Positions 12,501 through 26,401 of a stretch of 64,000 bases of DNA are shown here, piece after piece. The notes under the pieces are model-generated. The model made no database searches. It was not told where the DNA came from and saw only the letters and a program-made list of their open reading frames with translations. This DNA is from Pisaster brevispinus. Lineage: Eukaryota; Echinodermata; Asteroidea; Forcipulatida; Asteriidae. Every line of letters begins with the position of its first letter. Within the stretch, counting starts at the first letter, position 1. The stretch lies in the NCBI GenBank assembly GCA_023634235.1, contig JAMKCF010000076.1, positions 389,925-453,924 of the forward strand, read 5' to 3'. A program made the position numbers and the translations under genes.

Positions 12501-13270
12501 CTAGAAAGCTCCTAATTGCCCAGGTTTTGGGATTTGGCCATGTCCCCACACAGAAAAGGTCTTCAGGGAAGTCTAGTCTAGAACGCTGCACCGTCAAATC
12601 GCACTTTTGTTTTCGACCCCAAAAATCAAAATGGCGACAGGGTACTACCTGTCCAATATTCCCAAAATTCGACCCCCGGTAACATGGTGATTTTCGGCGA
12701 TCACTTTTCGCGGACACCTCCCCCGACGGTGCTGGTTGGAATTTGAAGGCCGCAACCATTTTATTCCATGAATTATTGAGGTTTTTTGGGCAAGAAAGAT
12801 GGCGTCACTTTTTGCTAGAAAGCTCCTAATTGCCCAGGTTTTGGGATTTGGCCATGTCCCCACACAGAAAAGGTCTTCAGGGAAGTCTAGTCTAGAACGC
12901 TGCACCGTCAAATCGCACTTTTGTTTTCGACCCCAAAAATCAAAATGGCGACAGGGTACTACCTGTCAAATATTCCCAAAATTCGACCCCCGGTAACATG
13001 GTGATTTTCGGCGATCACTTTTCGCGGACACCTCCCCCGACGGTGCTGGTTGGAATTTGAAGGCCGCAACCATTTTATTCCATGAATTAATGAGGTTTTT
13101 GGGGCAAGAAAGATGGCGTCACTTTTTGCTAGAAAGCTCCCAATTGCCCAGGTTTTGGGATTTGGCCATGTCCCCACACAGAAAAGGTCTTCAGGGAAGT
13201 CTAGTCTAGAACGCTGCACCGTCAAATCGCACTTTTGTTTTCGACCCCAAAAATCAAAATGGCGACAGGG

Positions 13271-13278
13271 TACTTACT
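13271..13278 (+). other. TACT duplication, third copy (type a unit)
   Basis: Same duplication with C101A and C170T, 12 units after the copy at 9499. It is again followed by a type b unit (T179A, T190G, T230C), so the two units moved together. Confidence 0.9.
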
Positions 13279-16200
13279 ACCTGTCAAATATTCCCAAAAT
13301 TCGACCCCCGGTAACATGGCGATTTTCGGAGATCACTTTTCGCGGACACCTCCCCCGACGGTGCTGGTTGGAATTTGAAGGCCGCAACCATTTTATTCTA
13401 TGAATTATTGAGGTTTTTTGGGCAAGAAAGATGGCGTCACTTTTTGCTAGAAAGCTCCTAATTGCCCAGGTTTTGGGATTTGGCCATGTCCCCACACAGA
13501 AAAGGTCTTCAGGGAAGTCTAGTCTAGAACGCTGCACCGTCAAATCGCACTTTTGTTTTCGACCCCAAAAATCAAAATGGCGACAGGGTACTACCTGTCA
13601 AATATTCCCAAAATTCGACCCCCGGTAACATGGCGATTTTCGGCGATCACTTTTCGCGGACACCTCCCCCGACGGTGCTGGTTGGAATTTGAAGGCCGCA
13701 ACCATTTTATTCCATGAATTAATGAGGTTTTTGGGGCAAGAAAGATGGCGTCACTTTTTGCTAGAAAGCTCCCAATTGCCCAGGTTTTGGGATTTGGCCA
13801 TGTCCCCACACAGAAAAGGTCTTCAGGGAAGTCTAGTCTAGAACGCTGCACCGTCAAATCGCACTTTTGTTTTCGACCCCAAAAATCAAAATGGCGACAG
13901 GGTACTACCTGTCAAATATTCCCAAAATTCGACCCCCGGTAACATGGCGATTTTCGGCCATCACTTTTCGCGGACACCTCCCCCGACGGTGCTGGTTGGA
14001 ATTTGAAGGCCGCAACCATTTTATTCCATGAATTATTGAGGTTTTTTGGGCAAGAAAGATGGCGTCACTTTTTGCTAGAAAGCTCCTAATTGCCCAGGTT
14101 TTGGGATTTGGCCATGTCCCCACACAGAAAAGGTCTTCAGGGAAGTCTAGTCTAGAACGCTGCACCGTCAAATCGCACTTTTGTTTTCGACCCCAAAAAT
14201 CAAAATGGCGACAGGGTACTACCTGTCAAATATTCCCAAAATTCGACCCCCGGTAACATGGCGATTTTCGGCGATCACTTTTCGCGGACACCTCCCCCGA
14301 CGGTGCTGGTTGGAATTTGAAGGCCGCAACCATTTTATTCCATGAATTATTGAGGTTTTTTGGGCAAGAAAGATGGCGTCACTTTTTGCTAGAAAGCTCC
14401 TAATTGCCCAGGTTTTGGGATTTGGCCATGTCCCCACACAGAAAAGGTCTTCAGGGAAGTCTAGTCTAGAACGCTGCACCGTCAAATCGCACTTTTGTTT
14501 TCGACCCCAAAAATCAAAATGGCGACAGGGTACTACCTGTCAAATATTCCCAAAATTCGACCCCCGGTAACATGGCGATTTTCGGCGATCACTTTTCGCG
14601 GACACCTCCCCCGACGGTGCTGGTTGGAATTTGAAGGCCGCAACCATTTTATTCCATGAATTATTGACGTTTTTTGGGCAAGAAAGATGGCGTCACTTTT
14701 TGCTAGAAAGCTCCTAATTGCCCAGGTTTTGGGATTTGGCCATGTCCCCACACAGAAAAGGTCTTCAGGGAAGTCTAGTCTAGAACGCTGCACCGTCAAA
14801 TCGCACTTTTGTTTTCGACCCCAAAAATCAAAATGGCGACAGGGTACTACCTGTCAAATATTCCCAAAATTCGACCCCCGGTAACATGGCGATTTTCGGC
14901 GATCACTTTTCGCGGACACCTCCCCCGACGGTGCTGGTTGGAATTTGAAGGCCGCAACCATTTTATTCCATGAATTATTGAGGTTTTTTGGGCAAGAAAG
15001 ATGGCGTCACTTTTTGCTAGAAAGCTCCTAATTGCCCAGGTTTTGGGATTTGGCCAAGTCCCCACACAGAAAAGGTCTTCAGGGAAGTCTAGTCTAGAAC
15101 GCTGTACCGTCAAATCGCACTTTTGTTTTCGACCCCAAAAATCAAAATGGCGACAGGGTACTACCTGTCAAATATTCCCAAAATTCGACCCCCGGTAACA
15201 TGGCGATTTTCGGCGATCACTTTTCGCGGACACCTCCCCCGACGGTGCTGGTTGGAATTTGAAGGCCGCAACCATTTTATTCCATGAATTATTGACGTTT
15301 TTTGGGCAAGAAAGATGGCGTCACTTTTTGCTAGAAAGCTCCTAATTGCCCAGGTTTTGGGATTTGGCCATGTCCCCACACAGAAAAGGTCTTCAGGGAA
15401 GTCTAGTCTAGAACGCTGCACCGTCAAATCGCACTTTTGTTTTCGACCCCAAAAATCAAAATGGCGACAGGGTACTACCTGTCAAATATTCCCAAAATTC
15501 GACCCCCGGTAACATGGCGATTTTCGGCGATCACTTTTCGCGGACACCTCCCCCGACGGTGCTGGTTGGAATTTGAAGGCCGCAACCATTTTATTCCATG
15601 AATTATTGAGGTTTTTTGGGCAAGAAAGATGGCGTCACTTTTTGCTAGAAAGCTCCTAATTGCCCAGGTTTTGGGATTTGGCCAAGTCCCCACACAGAAA
15701 AGGTCTTCAGGGAAGTCTAGTCTAGAACGCTGTACCGTCAAATCGCACTTTTGTTTTCGACCCCAAAAATCAAAATGGCGACAGGGTACTACCTGTCAAA
15801 TATTCCCAAAATTCGACCCCCGGTAACATGGCGATTTTCGGCGATCACTTTTCGCGGACACCTCCCCCGACGGTGCTGGTTGGAATTTGAAGGCCGCAAC
15901 CATTTTATTCCATGAATTATTGAGGTTTTTTGGGCAAGAAAGATGGCGTCACTTTTTGCTAGAAAGCTCCTAATTGCCCAGGTTTTGGGATTTGGCCATG
16001 TCCCCACACAGAAAAGGTCTTCAGGGAAGTCTAGTCTAGAACGCTGCACCGTCAAATCGCACTTTTGTTTTCGACCCCAAAAATCAAAATGGCGACAGGG
16101 TACTACCTGTCAAATATTCCCAAAATTCGACCCCCGGTAACATGGTGATTTTCGGCGATCACTTTTCGCGGACACCTCCCCCGACGGTGCTGGTTGGAAT

Positions 16201-16369
16201 TTGAAGGCCGCAACCATTTTATTCCATGAATTATTGAGGTTTTTTGGGCAAGAAAGATGGCGTCACTTTTTGCTAGAAAGCTCCTAATTGCCCAGGTTTT
16301 GGGATTTGGCCATGTCCCCACACAGAAAAGGTCTTCAGGGAAGTCTAGTCTAGAACGCTGCACCGTCAA

Positions 16370-16668
16370 ATTGCACTTTTGTTTTCGACCCCAAAAATCA
16401 AAATGGCGACAAATTTTCCCAAAATTCGACCCCCGGTAACATGGCGATTTTCGGCGATCACTTTTCGCGGACACCTCCCCCGACGGTGCTGGTTGGAATT
16501 TGAAGGCCGCAACCATTTTATTCCATGAATTATTGAGGTTTTTTGGGCAAGAAAGATGGCGTCACTTTTTGCTAGAAAGCTCCTAATTGCCCAGGTTTTG
16601 GGATTTGGCCATGTCCCCACACAGAAAAGGTCTTCAGGGAAGTCTAGTCTAGAACGCTGCACCGTCAA
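16370..16668 (+). repeat. Unit with 15-bp deletion, relative of the unit at 18867
   Basis: This 299-bp unit lacks 15 bp after 16410 (around unit positions 42-57) and has C3T and an A to T change giving AAATTTTCCC. The full-length unit at 18867-19180 carries both substitutions without the deletion. The two share a parent eight units apart, and the deletion arose afterwards in this copy. Confidence 0.85.
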
Positions 16669-19600
16669 ATCGCACTTTTGTTTTCGACCCCAAAAATCAA
16701 AATGGCGACAGGGTACTACCTGTCAAATATTCCCAAAATTCGACCCCCGGTAACATGGTGATTTTCGGCGATCACTTTTCGCGGACACCTCCCCCGACGG
16801 TGCTGGTTGGAATTTGAAGGCCGCAACCATTTTATTCCATGAATTAATGAGGTTTTTGGGGCAAGAAAGATGGCGTCACTTTTTGCTAGAAAGCTCCCAA
16901 TTGCCCAGGTTTTGGGATTTGGCCATGTCCCCACACAGAAAAGGTCTTCAGGGAAGTCTAGTCTAGAACGCTGCACCGTCAAACCGCACTTTTGTTTTCG
17001 ACCCCAAAAATCAAAATGGCGACAGGGTACTACCTGTCAAATATTCCCAAAATTCGACCCCCGGTAACATGGCGATTTTCGGCCATCACTTTTCGCGGAC
17101 ACCTCCCCCGACGGTGCTGGTTGGAATTTGAAGGCCGCAACCATTTTATTCCATGAATTATTGAGGTTTTTGGGGCAAGAAAGATGGCGTCACTTTTTGC
17201 TAGAAAGCTCCTAATTGCCCAGGTTTTGGGATTTGGCCATGTCCCCACACAGAAAAGGTCTTCAGGGAAGTCTAGTCTAGAACGCTGCACCGTCAAATCG
17301 CACTTTTGTTTTCGACCCCAAAAATCAAATTGGCGACAGGGTACTACCTGTCAAATATTCCCAAAATTCGACCCCCGGTAACATGGCGATTTTCGGCGAT
17401 CACTTTTCGCGGACACCTCCCCCGACGGTGCTGGTTGGAATTTGAAGGCCGCAACCATTTTATTCCATGAATTATTGAGGTTTTTTGGGCAAGAAAGATG
17501 GCGTCACTTTTTGCTAGAAAGCTCCTAATTGCCCAGGTTTTGGGATTTGGCCATGTCCCCACACAGAAAAGGTCTTCAGGGAAGTCTAGTCTAGAACGCT
17601 GCACCGTCAAATCGCACTTTTGTTTTCGACCCCAAAAATCAAAATGGCGACAGGGTACTACCTGTCAAATATTCCCAAAATTCGACCCCCGGTAACATGG
17701 CGATTTTCGGCGATCACTTTTCGCGGACACCTCCCCCGACGGTGCTGGTTGGAATTTGAAGGCCGCAACCATTTTATTCCATGAATTATTGAGGTTTTTT
17801 GGGCAAGAAAGATGGCGTCACTTTTTGCTAGAAAGCTCCTAATTGCCCAGGTTTTGGGATTTGGCCATGTCCCCACACAGAAAAGGTCTTCAGGGAAGTC
17901 TAGTCTAGAACGCTGCACCGTCAAATCGCACTTTTGTTTTCGACCCCAAAAATCAAAATGGCGACAGGGTACTACCTGTCAAATATTCCCAAAATTCGAC
18001 CCCCGGTAACATGGCGATTTTCGGCGATCACTTTTCGCGGACACCTCCCCCGACGGTGCTGGTTGGAATTTGAAGGCCGCAACCATTTTATTCCATGAAT
18101 TATTGAGGTTTTTTGGGCAAGAAAGATGGCGTCACTTTTTGCTAGAAAGCTCCTAATTGCCCAGGTTTTGGGATTTGGCCAAGTCCCCACACAGAAAAGG
18201 TCTTCAGGGAAGTCTAGTCTAGAACGCTGCACCGTCAAATCGCACTTTTGTTTTCGACCCCAAAAATCAAAATGGCGACAGGGTACTACCTGTCAAATAT
18301 TCCCAAAATTCGACCCCCGGTAACATGGCGATTTTCGGCGATCACTTTTCGCGGACACCTCCCCCGACGGTGCTGGTTGGAATTTGAAGGCCGCAACCAT
18401 TTTATTCCATGAATTATTGAGGTTTTTTGGGCAAGAAAGATGGCGTCACTTTTTGCTAGAAAGCTCCTAATTGCCCAGGTTTTGGGATTTGGCCATGTCC
18501 CCAGACAGAAAAGGTCTTCAGGGAAGTCTAGTCTAGAACGCTGCACCGTCAAATCGCACTTTTGTTTTCGACCCCAAAAATCAAAATGGCGACAGGGTAC
18601 TACCTGTCAAATATTCCCAAAATTCGACCCCCGGTAACATGGTGATTTTCGGCGATCACTTTTCGCGGACACCTCCCCCGACGGTGCTGGTTGGAATTTG
18701 AAGGCCGCAACCATTTTATTCCATGAATTATTGAGGTTTTTTGGGCAAGAAAGATGGCGTCACTTTTTGCTAGAAAGCTCCTAATTGCCCAGGTTTTGGG
18801 ATTTGGCCATGTCCCCACACAGAAAAGGTCTTCAGGGAAGTCTAGTCTAGAACGCTGCACCGTCAAATTGCACTTTTGTTTTCGACCCCAAAAATCAAAA
18901 TGGCGACAGGGTACTACCTGTCAAATTTTCCCAAAATTCGACCCCCGGTAACATGGCGATTTTCGGCGATCACTTTTCGCGGACACCTCCCCCGACGGTG
19001 CTGGTTGGAATTTGAAGGCCGCAACCATTTTATTCCATGAATTATTGAGGTTTTTTGGGCAAGAAAGATGGCGTCACTTTTTGCTAGAAAGCTCCTAATT
19101 GCCCAGGTTTTGGGATTTGGCCATGTCCCCACACAGAAAAGGTCTTCAGGGAAGTCTAGTCTAGAACGCTGCACCGTCAAATCGCACTTTTGTTTTCGAC
19201 CCCAAAAATCAAAATGGCGACAGGGTACTACCTGTCAAATATTCCCAAAATTCGACCCCCGGTAACATGGTGATTTTCGGCGATCACTTTTCGCGGACAC
19301 CTCCCCCGACGGTGCTGGTTGGAATTTGAAGGCCGCAACCATTTTATTCCATGAATTATTGAGGTTTTTTGGGCAAGAAAGATGGCGTCACTTTTTGCTA
19401 GAAAGCTCCTAATTGCCCAGGTTTTGGGATTTGGCCATGTCCCCACACAGAAAAGGTCTTCAGGGAAGTCTAGTCTAGAACGCTGCACCGTCAAATCGCA
19501 CTTTTGTTTTCGACCCCAAAAATCAAAATGGCGACAGGGTACTACCTGTCAAATATTCCCAAAATTCGACCCCCGGTAACATGGTGATTTTCGGCGATCA

Positions 19601-22600
19601 CTTTTCGCGGACACCTCCCCCGACGGTGCTGGTTGGAATTTGAAGGCCGCAACCATTTTATTCCATGAATTATTGAGGTTTTTGGGGCAAGAAAGATGGC
19701 GTCACTTTTTGCTAGAAAGCTCCTAATTGCCCAGGTTTTGGGATTTGGCCATGTCCCCACACAGAAAAGGTCTTCAGGGAAGTCTAGTCTAGAACGCTGC
19801 ACCGTCAAATCGCACTTTTGTTTTCGACCCCAAAAATCAAAATGGCGACAGGGTACTACCTGTCAAATATTCCCAAAATTCGACCCCCGGTAACATGGCG
19901 ATTTTCGGCGATCACTTTTCGCGGACACCTCCCCCGACGGTGCTGGTTGGAATTTGAAGGCCGCAACCATTTTATTCCATGAATTATTGACGTTTTTTGG
20001 GCAAGAAAGATGGCGTCACTTTTTGCTAGAAAGCTCCTAATTGCCCAGGTTTTGGGATTTGGCCATGTCCCCACACAGAAAAGGTCTTCAGGGAAGTCTA
20101 GTCTAGAACGCTGCACCGTCAAATCGCACTTTTGTTTTCGACCCCAAAAATCAAAATGGCGACAGGGTACTACCTGTCAAATATTCCCAAAATTCGACCC
20201 CCGGTAACATGGTGATTTTCGGCGATCACTTTTCGCGGACACCTCCCCCGACGGTGCTGGTTGGAATTTGAAGGCCGCAACCATTTTATTCCATGAATTA
20301 TTGAGGTTTTTTGGGCAAGAAAGATGGCGTCACTTTTTGCTAGAAAGCTCCTAATTGCCCAGGTTTTGGGATTTGGCCATGTCCCCACACAGAAAAGGTC
20401 TTCAGGGAAGTCTAGTCTAGAACGCTGCACCGTCAAATCGCACTTTTGTTTTCGACCCCAAAAATCAAAATGGCGACAGGGTACTACCTGTCAAATATTC
20501 CCAAAATTCGACCCCCGGTAACATGGTGATTTTCGGCGATCACTTTTCGCGGACACCTCCCCCGACGGTGCTGGTTGGAATTTGAAGGCCGCAACCATTT
20601 TATTCCATGAATTATTGAGGTTTTTTGGGCAAGAAAGATGGCGTCACTTTTTGCTAGAAAGCTCCTAATTGCCCAGGTTTTGGGATTTGGCCATGTCCCC
20701 ACACAGAAAAGGTCTTCAGGGAAGTCTAGTCTAGAACGCTGCACCGTCAAATCGCACTTTTGTTTTCGACCCCAAAAATCAAAATGGCGACAGGGTACTA
20801 CCTGTCAAATATTCCCAAAATTCGACCCCCGGTAGCATGGCGATTTTCGGCGATCACTTTTCGCGGACACCTCCCCCGACGGTGCTGGTTGGAATTTGAA
20901 GGCCGCAACCATTTTATTCCATGAATTATTGAGGTTTTTTGGGCAAGAAAGATGGCGTCACTTTTTGCTAGAAAGCTCCTAATTGCCCAGGTTTTGGGAT
21001 TTGGCCATGTCCCCACACAGAAAAGGTCTTCAGGGAAGTCTAGTCTAGAACGCTGCACCGTCAAATCGCACTTTTGTTTTCGACCCCAAAAATCAAAATG
21101 GCGACAGGGTACTACCTGTCAAATATTCCCAAAATTCGACCCCCGGTAACATGGCGATTTTCGGCGATCACTTTTCGCGGACACCTCCCCCGACGGTGCT
21201 GGTTGGAATTTGAAGGCCGCAACCATTTTATTCCATGAATTATTGAGGTTTTTTGGGCAAGAAAGATGGCGTCACTTTTTGCTAGAAAGCTCCTAATTGC
21301 CCAGGTTTTGGGATTTGGCCATGTCCCCACACAGAAAAGGTCTTCAGGGAAGTCTAGTCTAGAACGCTGCACCGTCAAATCGCACTTTTGTTTTCGACCC
21401 CCAAAATCAAAATGGCGACAGGGTACTACCTGTCAAATATTCCCAAAATTCGACCCCCGGTAACATGGTGATTTTCGGCGATCACTTTTCGCGGACACCT
21501 CCCCCGACGGTGCTGGTTGGAATTTGAAGGCCGCAACCATTTTATTCCATGAATTATTGAGGTTTTTTGGGCAAGAAAGATGGCGTCACTTTTTGCTAGA
21601 AAGCTCCTAATTGCCCAGGTTTTGGGATTTGGCCATGTCCCCACACAGAAAAGGTCTTCAGGGAAGTCTAGTCTAGAACGCTGCACCGTCAAATCGCACT
21701 TTTGTTTTCGACCCCAAAAATCAAAATGGCGACAGGGTACTACCTGTCAAATATTCCCAAAATTCGACCCCCGGTAACATGGCGATTTTCGGCGATCACT
21801 TTTCGCGGACACCTCCCCCGACGGTGCTGGTTGGAATTTGAAGGCCGCAACCATTTTATTCCATGAATTATTGAGGTTTTTTGGGCAAGAAAGATGGCGT
21901 CACTTTTTGCTAGAAAGCTCCTAATTGCCCAGGTTTTGGGATTTGGCCATGTCCCCACACAGAAAAGGTCTTCAGGGAAGTCTAGTCTAGAACGCTGCAC
22001 CGTCAAATCGCACTTTTGTTTTCGACCCCAAAAATCAAAATGGCGACAGGGTACTACCTGTCAAATATTCCCAAAATTCGACCCCCGGTAACATGGTGAT
22101 TTTCGGCGATCACTTTTCGCGGACACCTCCCCCGACGGTGCTGGTTGGAATTTGAAGGCCGCAACCATTTTATTCCATGAATTATTGAGGTTTTTTGGGC
22201 AAGAAAGATGGCGTCACTTTTTGCTAGAAAGCTCCTAATTGCCCAGGTTTTGGGATTTGGCCATGTCCCCACACAGAAAAGGTCTTCAGGGAAGTCTAGT
22301 CTAGAACGCTGCACCGTCAAATCGCACTTTTGTTTTCGACCCCAAAAATCAAAATGGCGACAGGGTACTACCTGTCAAATATTCCCAAAATTCGACCCCC
22401 GGTAACATGGCGATTTTCGGCGATCACTTTTCGCGGACACCTCCCCCGACGGTGCTGGTTGGAATTTGAAGGCCGCAACCATTTTATTCCATGAATTATT
22501 GAGGTTTTTTGGGCAAGAAAGATGGCGTCACTTTTTGCTAGAAAGCTCCTAATTGCCCAGGTTTTGGGATTTGGCCATGTCCCCACAAAGAAAAGGTCTT

Positions 22601-24203
22601 CAGGGAAGTCTAGTCTAGAACGCTGCACCGTCAAATCGCACTTTTGTTTTCGACCCCAAAAATCAAAATGGCGACAGGGTACTACCTGTCAAATATTCCC
22701 AAAATTCGACCCCCGGTAACATGGTGATTTTCGGCGATCACTTTTCGCGGACACCTCCCCCGACGGTGCTGGTTGGAATTTGAAGGCCGCAACCATTTTA
22801 TTCCATGAATTATTGAGGTTTTTTGGGCAAGAAAGATGGCGTCACTTTTTGCTAGAAAGCTCCTAATTGCCCAGGTTTTGGGATTTGGCCATGTCCCCAC
22901 ACAGAAAAGGTCTTCAGGGAAGTCTAGTCTAGAACGCTGCACCGTCAAATCGCACTTTTGTTTTCGACCCCAAAAATCAAAATGGCGACAGGGTACTACC
23001 TGTCAAATATTCCCAAAATTCGACCCCCGGTAACATGGCGATTTTCGGCGATCACTTTTCGCGGACACCTCCCCCGACGGTGCTGGTTGGAATTTGAAGG
23101 CCGCAACCATTTTATTCCATGAATTATTGAGGTTTTTTGGGCAAGAAAGATGGCGTCACTTTTTGCTAGAAAGCTCCTAATTGCCCAGGTTTTGGGATTT
23201 GGCCATGTCCCCACACAGAAAAGGTCTTCAGGGAAGTCTAGTCTAGAACGCTGCACCGTCAAATCGCACTTTTGTTTTCGACCCCAAAAATCAAAATGGC
23301 GACAGGGTACTACCTGTCAAATATTCCCAAAATTCGACCCCCGGTAACATGGCGATTTTCGGCGATCACTTTTCGCGGACACCTCCCCCGACGGTGCTGG
23401 TTGGAATTTGAAGGCCGCAACCATTTTATTCCATGAATTATTGAGGTTTTTTGGGCAAGAAAGATGGCGTCACTTTTTGCTAGAAAGCTCCTAATTGCCC
23501 AGGTTTTGGGATTTGGCCATGTCCCCACAAAGAAAAGGTCTTCAGGGAAGTCTAGTCTAGAACGCTGCACCGTTAAATCGCACTTTTGTTTTCGACCCCA
23601 AAAATCAAAATGGCGACAGGGTACTACCTGTCAAATATTCCCAAAATTCGACCCCCGGTAACATGGTGATTTTCGGCGATCACTTTTCGCGGACACCTCC
23701 CCCGACGGTGCTGGTTGGAATTTGAAGGCCGCAACCATTTTATTCCATGAATTATTGAGGTTTTTTGGGCAAGAAAGATGGCGTCACTTTTTGCTAGAAA
23801 GCTCCTAATTGCCCAGGTTTTGGGATTTGGCCATGTCCCCACACAGAAAAGGTCTTCAGGGAAGTCTAGTCTAGAACGCTGCACCGTCAAATCGCACTTT
23901 TGTTTTCGACCCCAAAAATCAAAATGGCGACAGGGTACTACCTGTCAAATATTCCCAAAATTCGACCCCCGGTAACATGGCGATTTTCGGCGATCACTTT
24001 TCGCGGACACCTCCCCCGACGGTGCTGGTTGGAATTTGAAGGCCGCAACCATTTTATTCCATGAATTATTGAGGTTTTTTGGGCAAGAAAGATGGCGTCA
24101 CTTTTTGCTAGAAAGCTCCTAATTGCCCAGGTTTTGGGATTTGGCCATGTCCCCACAAAAAAAGGTCTTCAGGGAAGTCTAGTCTAGAACGCTGCACCGT
24201 CAA

Positions 24204-26401
24204 ATCGCACTTTTGTTTTCGACCCCAAAAATCAAAATGGCGACAGGGTACTACCTGTCAAATATTCCCAAAATTCGACCCCCGGTAACATGGTGATTTT
24301 CGGCGATCACTTTTCGCGGACACCTCCCCCGACGGTGCTGGTTGGAATTTGAAGGCCGCAACCATTTTATTCCATGAATTATTGAGGTTTTTTGGGCAAG
24401 AAAGATGGCGTCACTTTTTGCTAGAAAGCTCCTAATTGCCCAGGTTTTGGGATTTGGCCATGTCCCCACACAGAAAAGGTCTTCAGGGAAGTCTAGTCTA
24501 GAACGCTGCACCGTCAAATCGCACTTTTGTTTTCGACCCCAAAAATCAAAATGGCGACAGGGTACTACCTGTCAAATATTCCCAAAATTCGACCCCCGGT
24601 AACATGGTGATTTTCGGCGATCACTTTTCGCGGACACCTCCCCCGACGGTGCTGGTTGGAATTTGAAGGCCGCAACCATTTTATTCCATGAATTATTGAG
24701 GTTTTTTGGGCAAGAAAGATGGCGTCACTTTTTGCTAGAAAGCTCCTAATTGCCCAGGTTTTGGGATTTGGCCATGTCCCCACACAGAAAAGGTCTTCAG
24801 GGAAGTCTAGTCTAGAACGCTGCACCGTCAAATCGCACTTTTGTTTTCGACCCCAAAAATCAAAATGGCGACAGGGTACTACCTGTCAAATATTCCCAAA
24901 ATTCGACCCCCGGTAACATGGTGATTTTCGGCGATCACTTTTCGCGGACACCTCCCCCGACGGTGCTGGTTGGAATTTGAAGGCCGCAACCATTTTATTC
25001 CATGAATTATTGAGGTTTTTTGGGCAAGAAAGATGGCGTCACTTTTTGCTAGAAAGCTCCTAATTGCCCAGGTTTTGGGATTTGGCCATGTCCCCACACA
25101 GAAAAGGTCTTCAGGGAAGTCTAGTCTAGAACGCTGCACCGTCAAATCGCACTTTTGTTTTCGACCCCAAAAATCAAAATGGCGACAGGGTACTACCTGT
25201 CAAATATTCCCAAAATTCGACCCCCGGTAACATGGTGATTTTCGGCGATCACTTTTCGCGGACACCTCCCCCGACGGTGCTGGTTGGAATTTGAAGGCCG
25301 CAACCATTTTATTCCATGAATTATTGAGGTTTTTTGGGCAAGAAAGATGGCGTCACTTTTTGCTAGAAAGCTCCTAATTGCCCAGGTTTTGGGATTTGGC
25401 CATGTCCCCACACAGAAAAGGTCTTCAGGGAAGTCTAGTCTAGAACGCTGCACCGTCAAATCGCACTTTTGTTTTCGACCCCAAAAATCAAAATGGCGAC
25501 AGGGTACTACCTGTCAAATATTCCCAAAATTCGACCCCCGGTAACATGGTGATTTTCGGCGATCACTTTTCGCGGACACCTCCCCCGACGGTGCTGGTTG
25601 GAATTTGAAGGCCGCAACCATTTTATTCCATGAATTATTGAGGTTTTTTGGGCAAGAAAGATGGCGTCACTTTTTGCTAGAAAGCTCCTAATTGCCCAGG
25701 TTTTGGGATTTGGCCATGTCCCCACACAGAAAAGGTCTTCAGGGAAGTCTAGTCTAGAACGCTGCACCGTCAAATCGCACTTTTGTTTTCGACCCCAAAA
25801 ATCAAAATGGCGACAGGGTACTACCTGTCAAATATTCCCAAAATTCGACCCCCGGTAACATGGTGATTTTCGGCGATCACTTTTCGCGGACACCTCCCCC
25901 GACGGTGCTGGTTGGAATTTGAAGGCCGCAACCATTTTATTCCATGAATTATTGAGGTTTTTTGGGCAAGAAAGATGGCGTCACTTTTTGCTAGAAAGCT
26001 CCTAATTGCCCAGGTTTTGGGATTTGGCCATGTCCCCACACAGAAAAGGTCTTCAGGGAAGTCTAGTCTAGAACGCTGCACCGTCAAATCGCACTTTTGT
26101 TTTCGACCCCAAAAATCAAAATGGCGACAGGGTACTACCTGTCAAATATTCCCAAAATTCGACCCCCGGTAACATGGTGATTTTCGGCGATCACTTTTCG
26201 CGGACACCTCCCCCGACGGTGCTGGTTGGAATTTGAAGGCCGCAACCATTTTATTCCATGAATTATTGAGGTTTTTTGGGCAAGAAAGATGGCGTCACTT
26301 TTTGCTAGAAAGCTCCTAATTGCCCAGGTTTTGGGATTTGGCCATGTCCCCACACAGAAAAGGTCTTCAGGGAAGTCTAGTCTAGAACGCTGCACCGTCA
26401 A
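24204..26401 (+). repeat. Run of seven indistinguishable T91 units
   Basis: Seven consecutive 314-bp units show the same translations on both strands and no difference that I can see by eye. They carry T91 and no other marker. This is either a very recent local expansion or a place where assembly could have gained or lost copies. Confidence 0.75.

Larger units (their letters stand above)
8508..16982 (+). repeat. Array segment 3: marked units reiterated every 10-12 units
   Basis: Twenty-seven units, 23 with C91 and 4 with T91 (starting at 12598, 12912, 16056 and 16669). Recognisable unit types recur in order. Type a has the TACT duplication with C101A and C170T (units at 8508, 9454 and 13226). 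Type b has T179A, T190G and T230C (8826, 9772, 12912, 13544, 16669). Type c has G102C (9140, 10400, 13858). Later come G183C and T258A/C306T units. The stretches 10400-13857 and 13858-16982 are two versions of one block of about 11 and 10 units. Type a plus type b at 9454 and 13226 are exactly 12 units apart. Confidence 0.8.
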
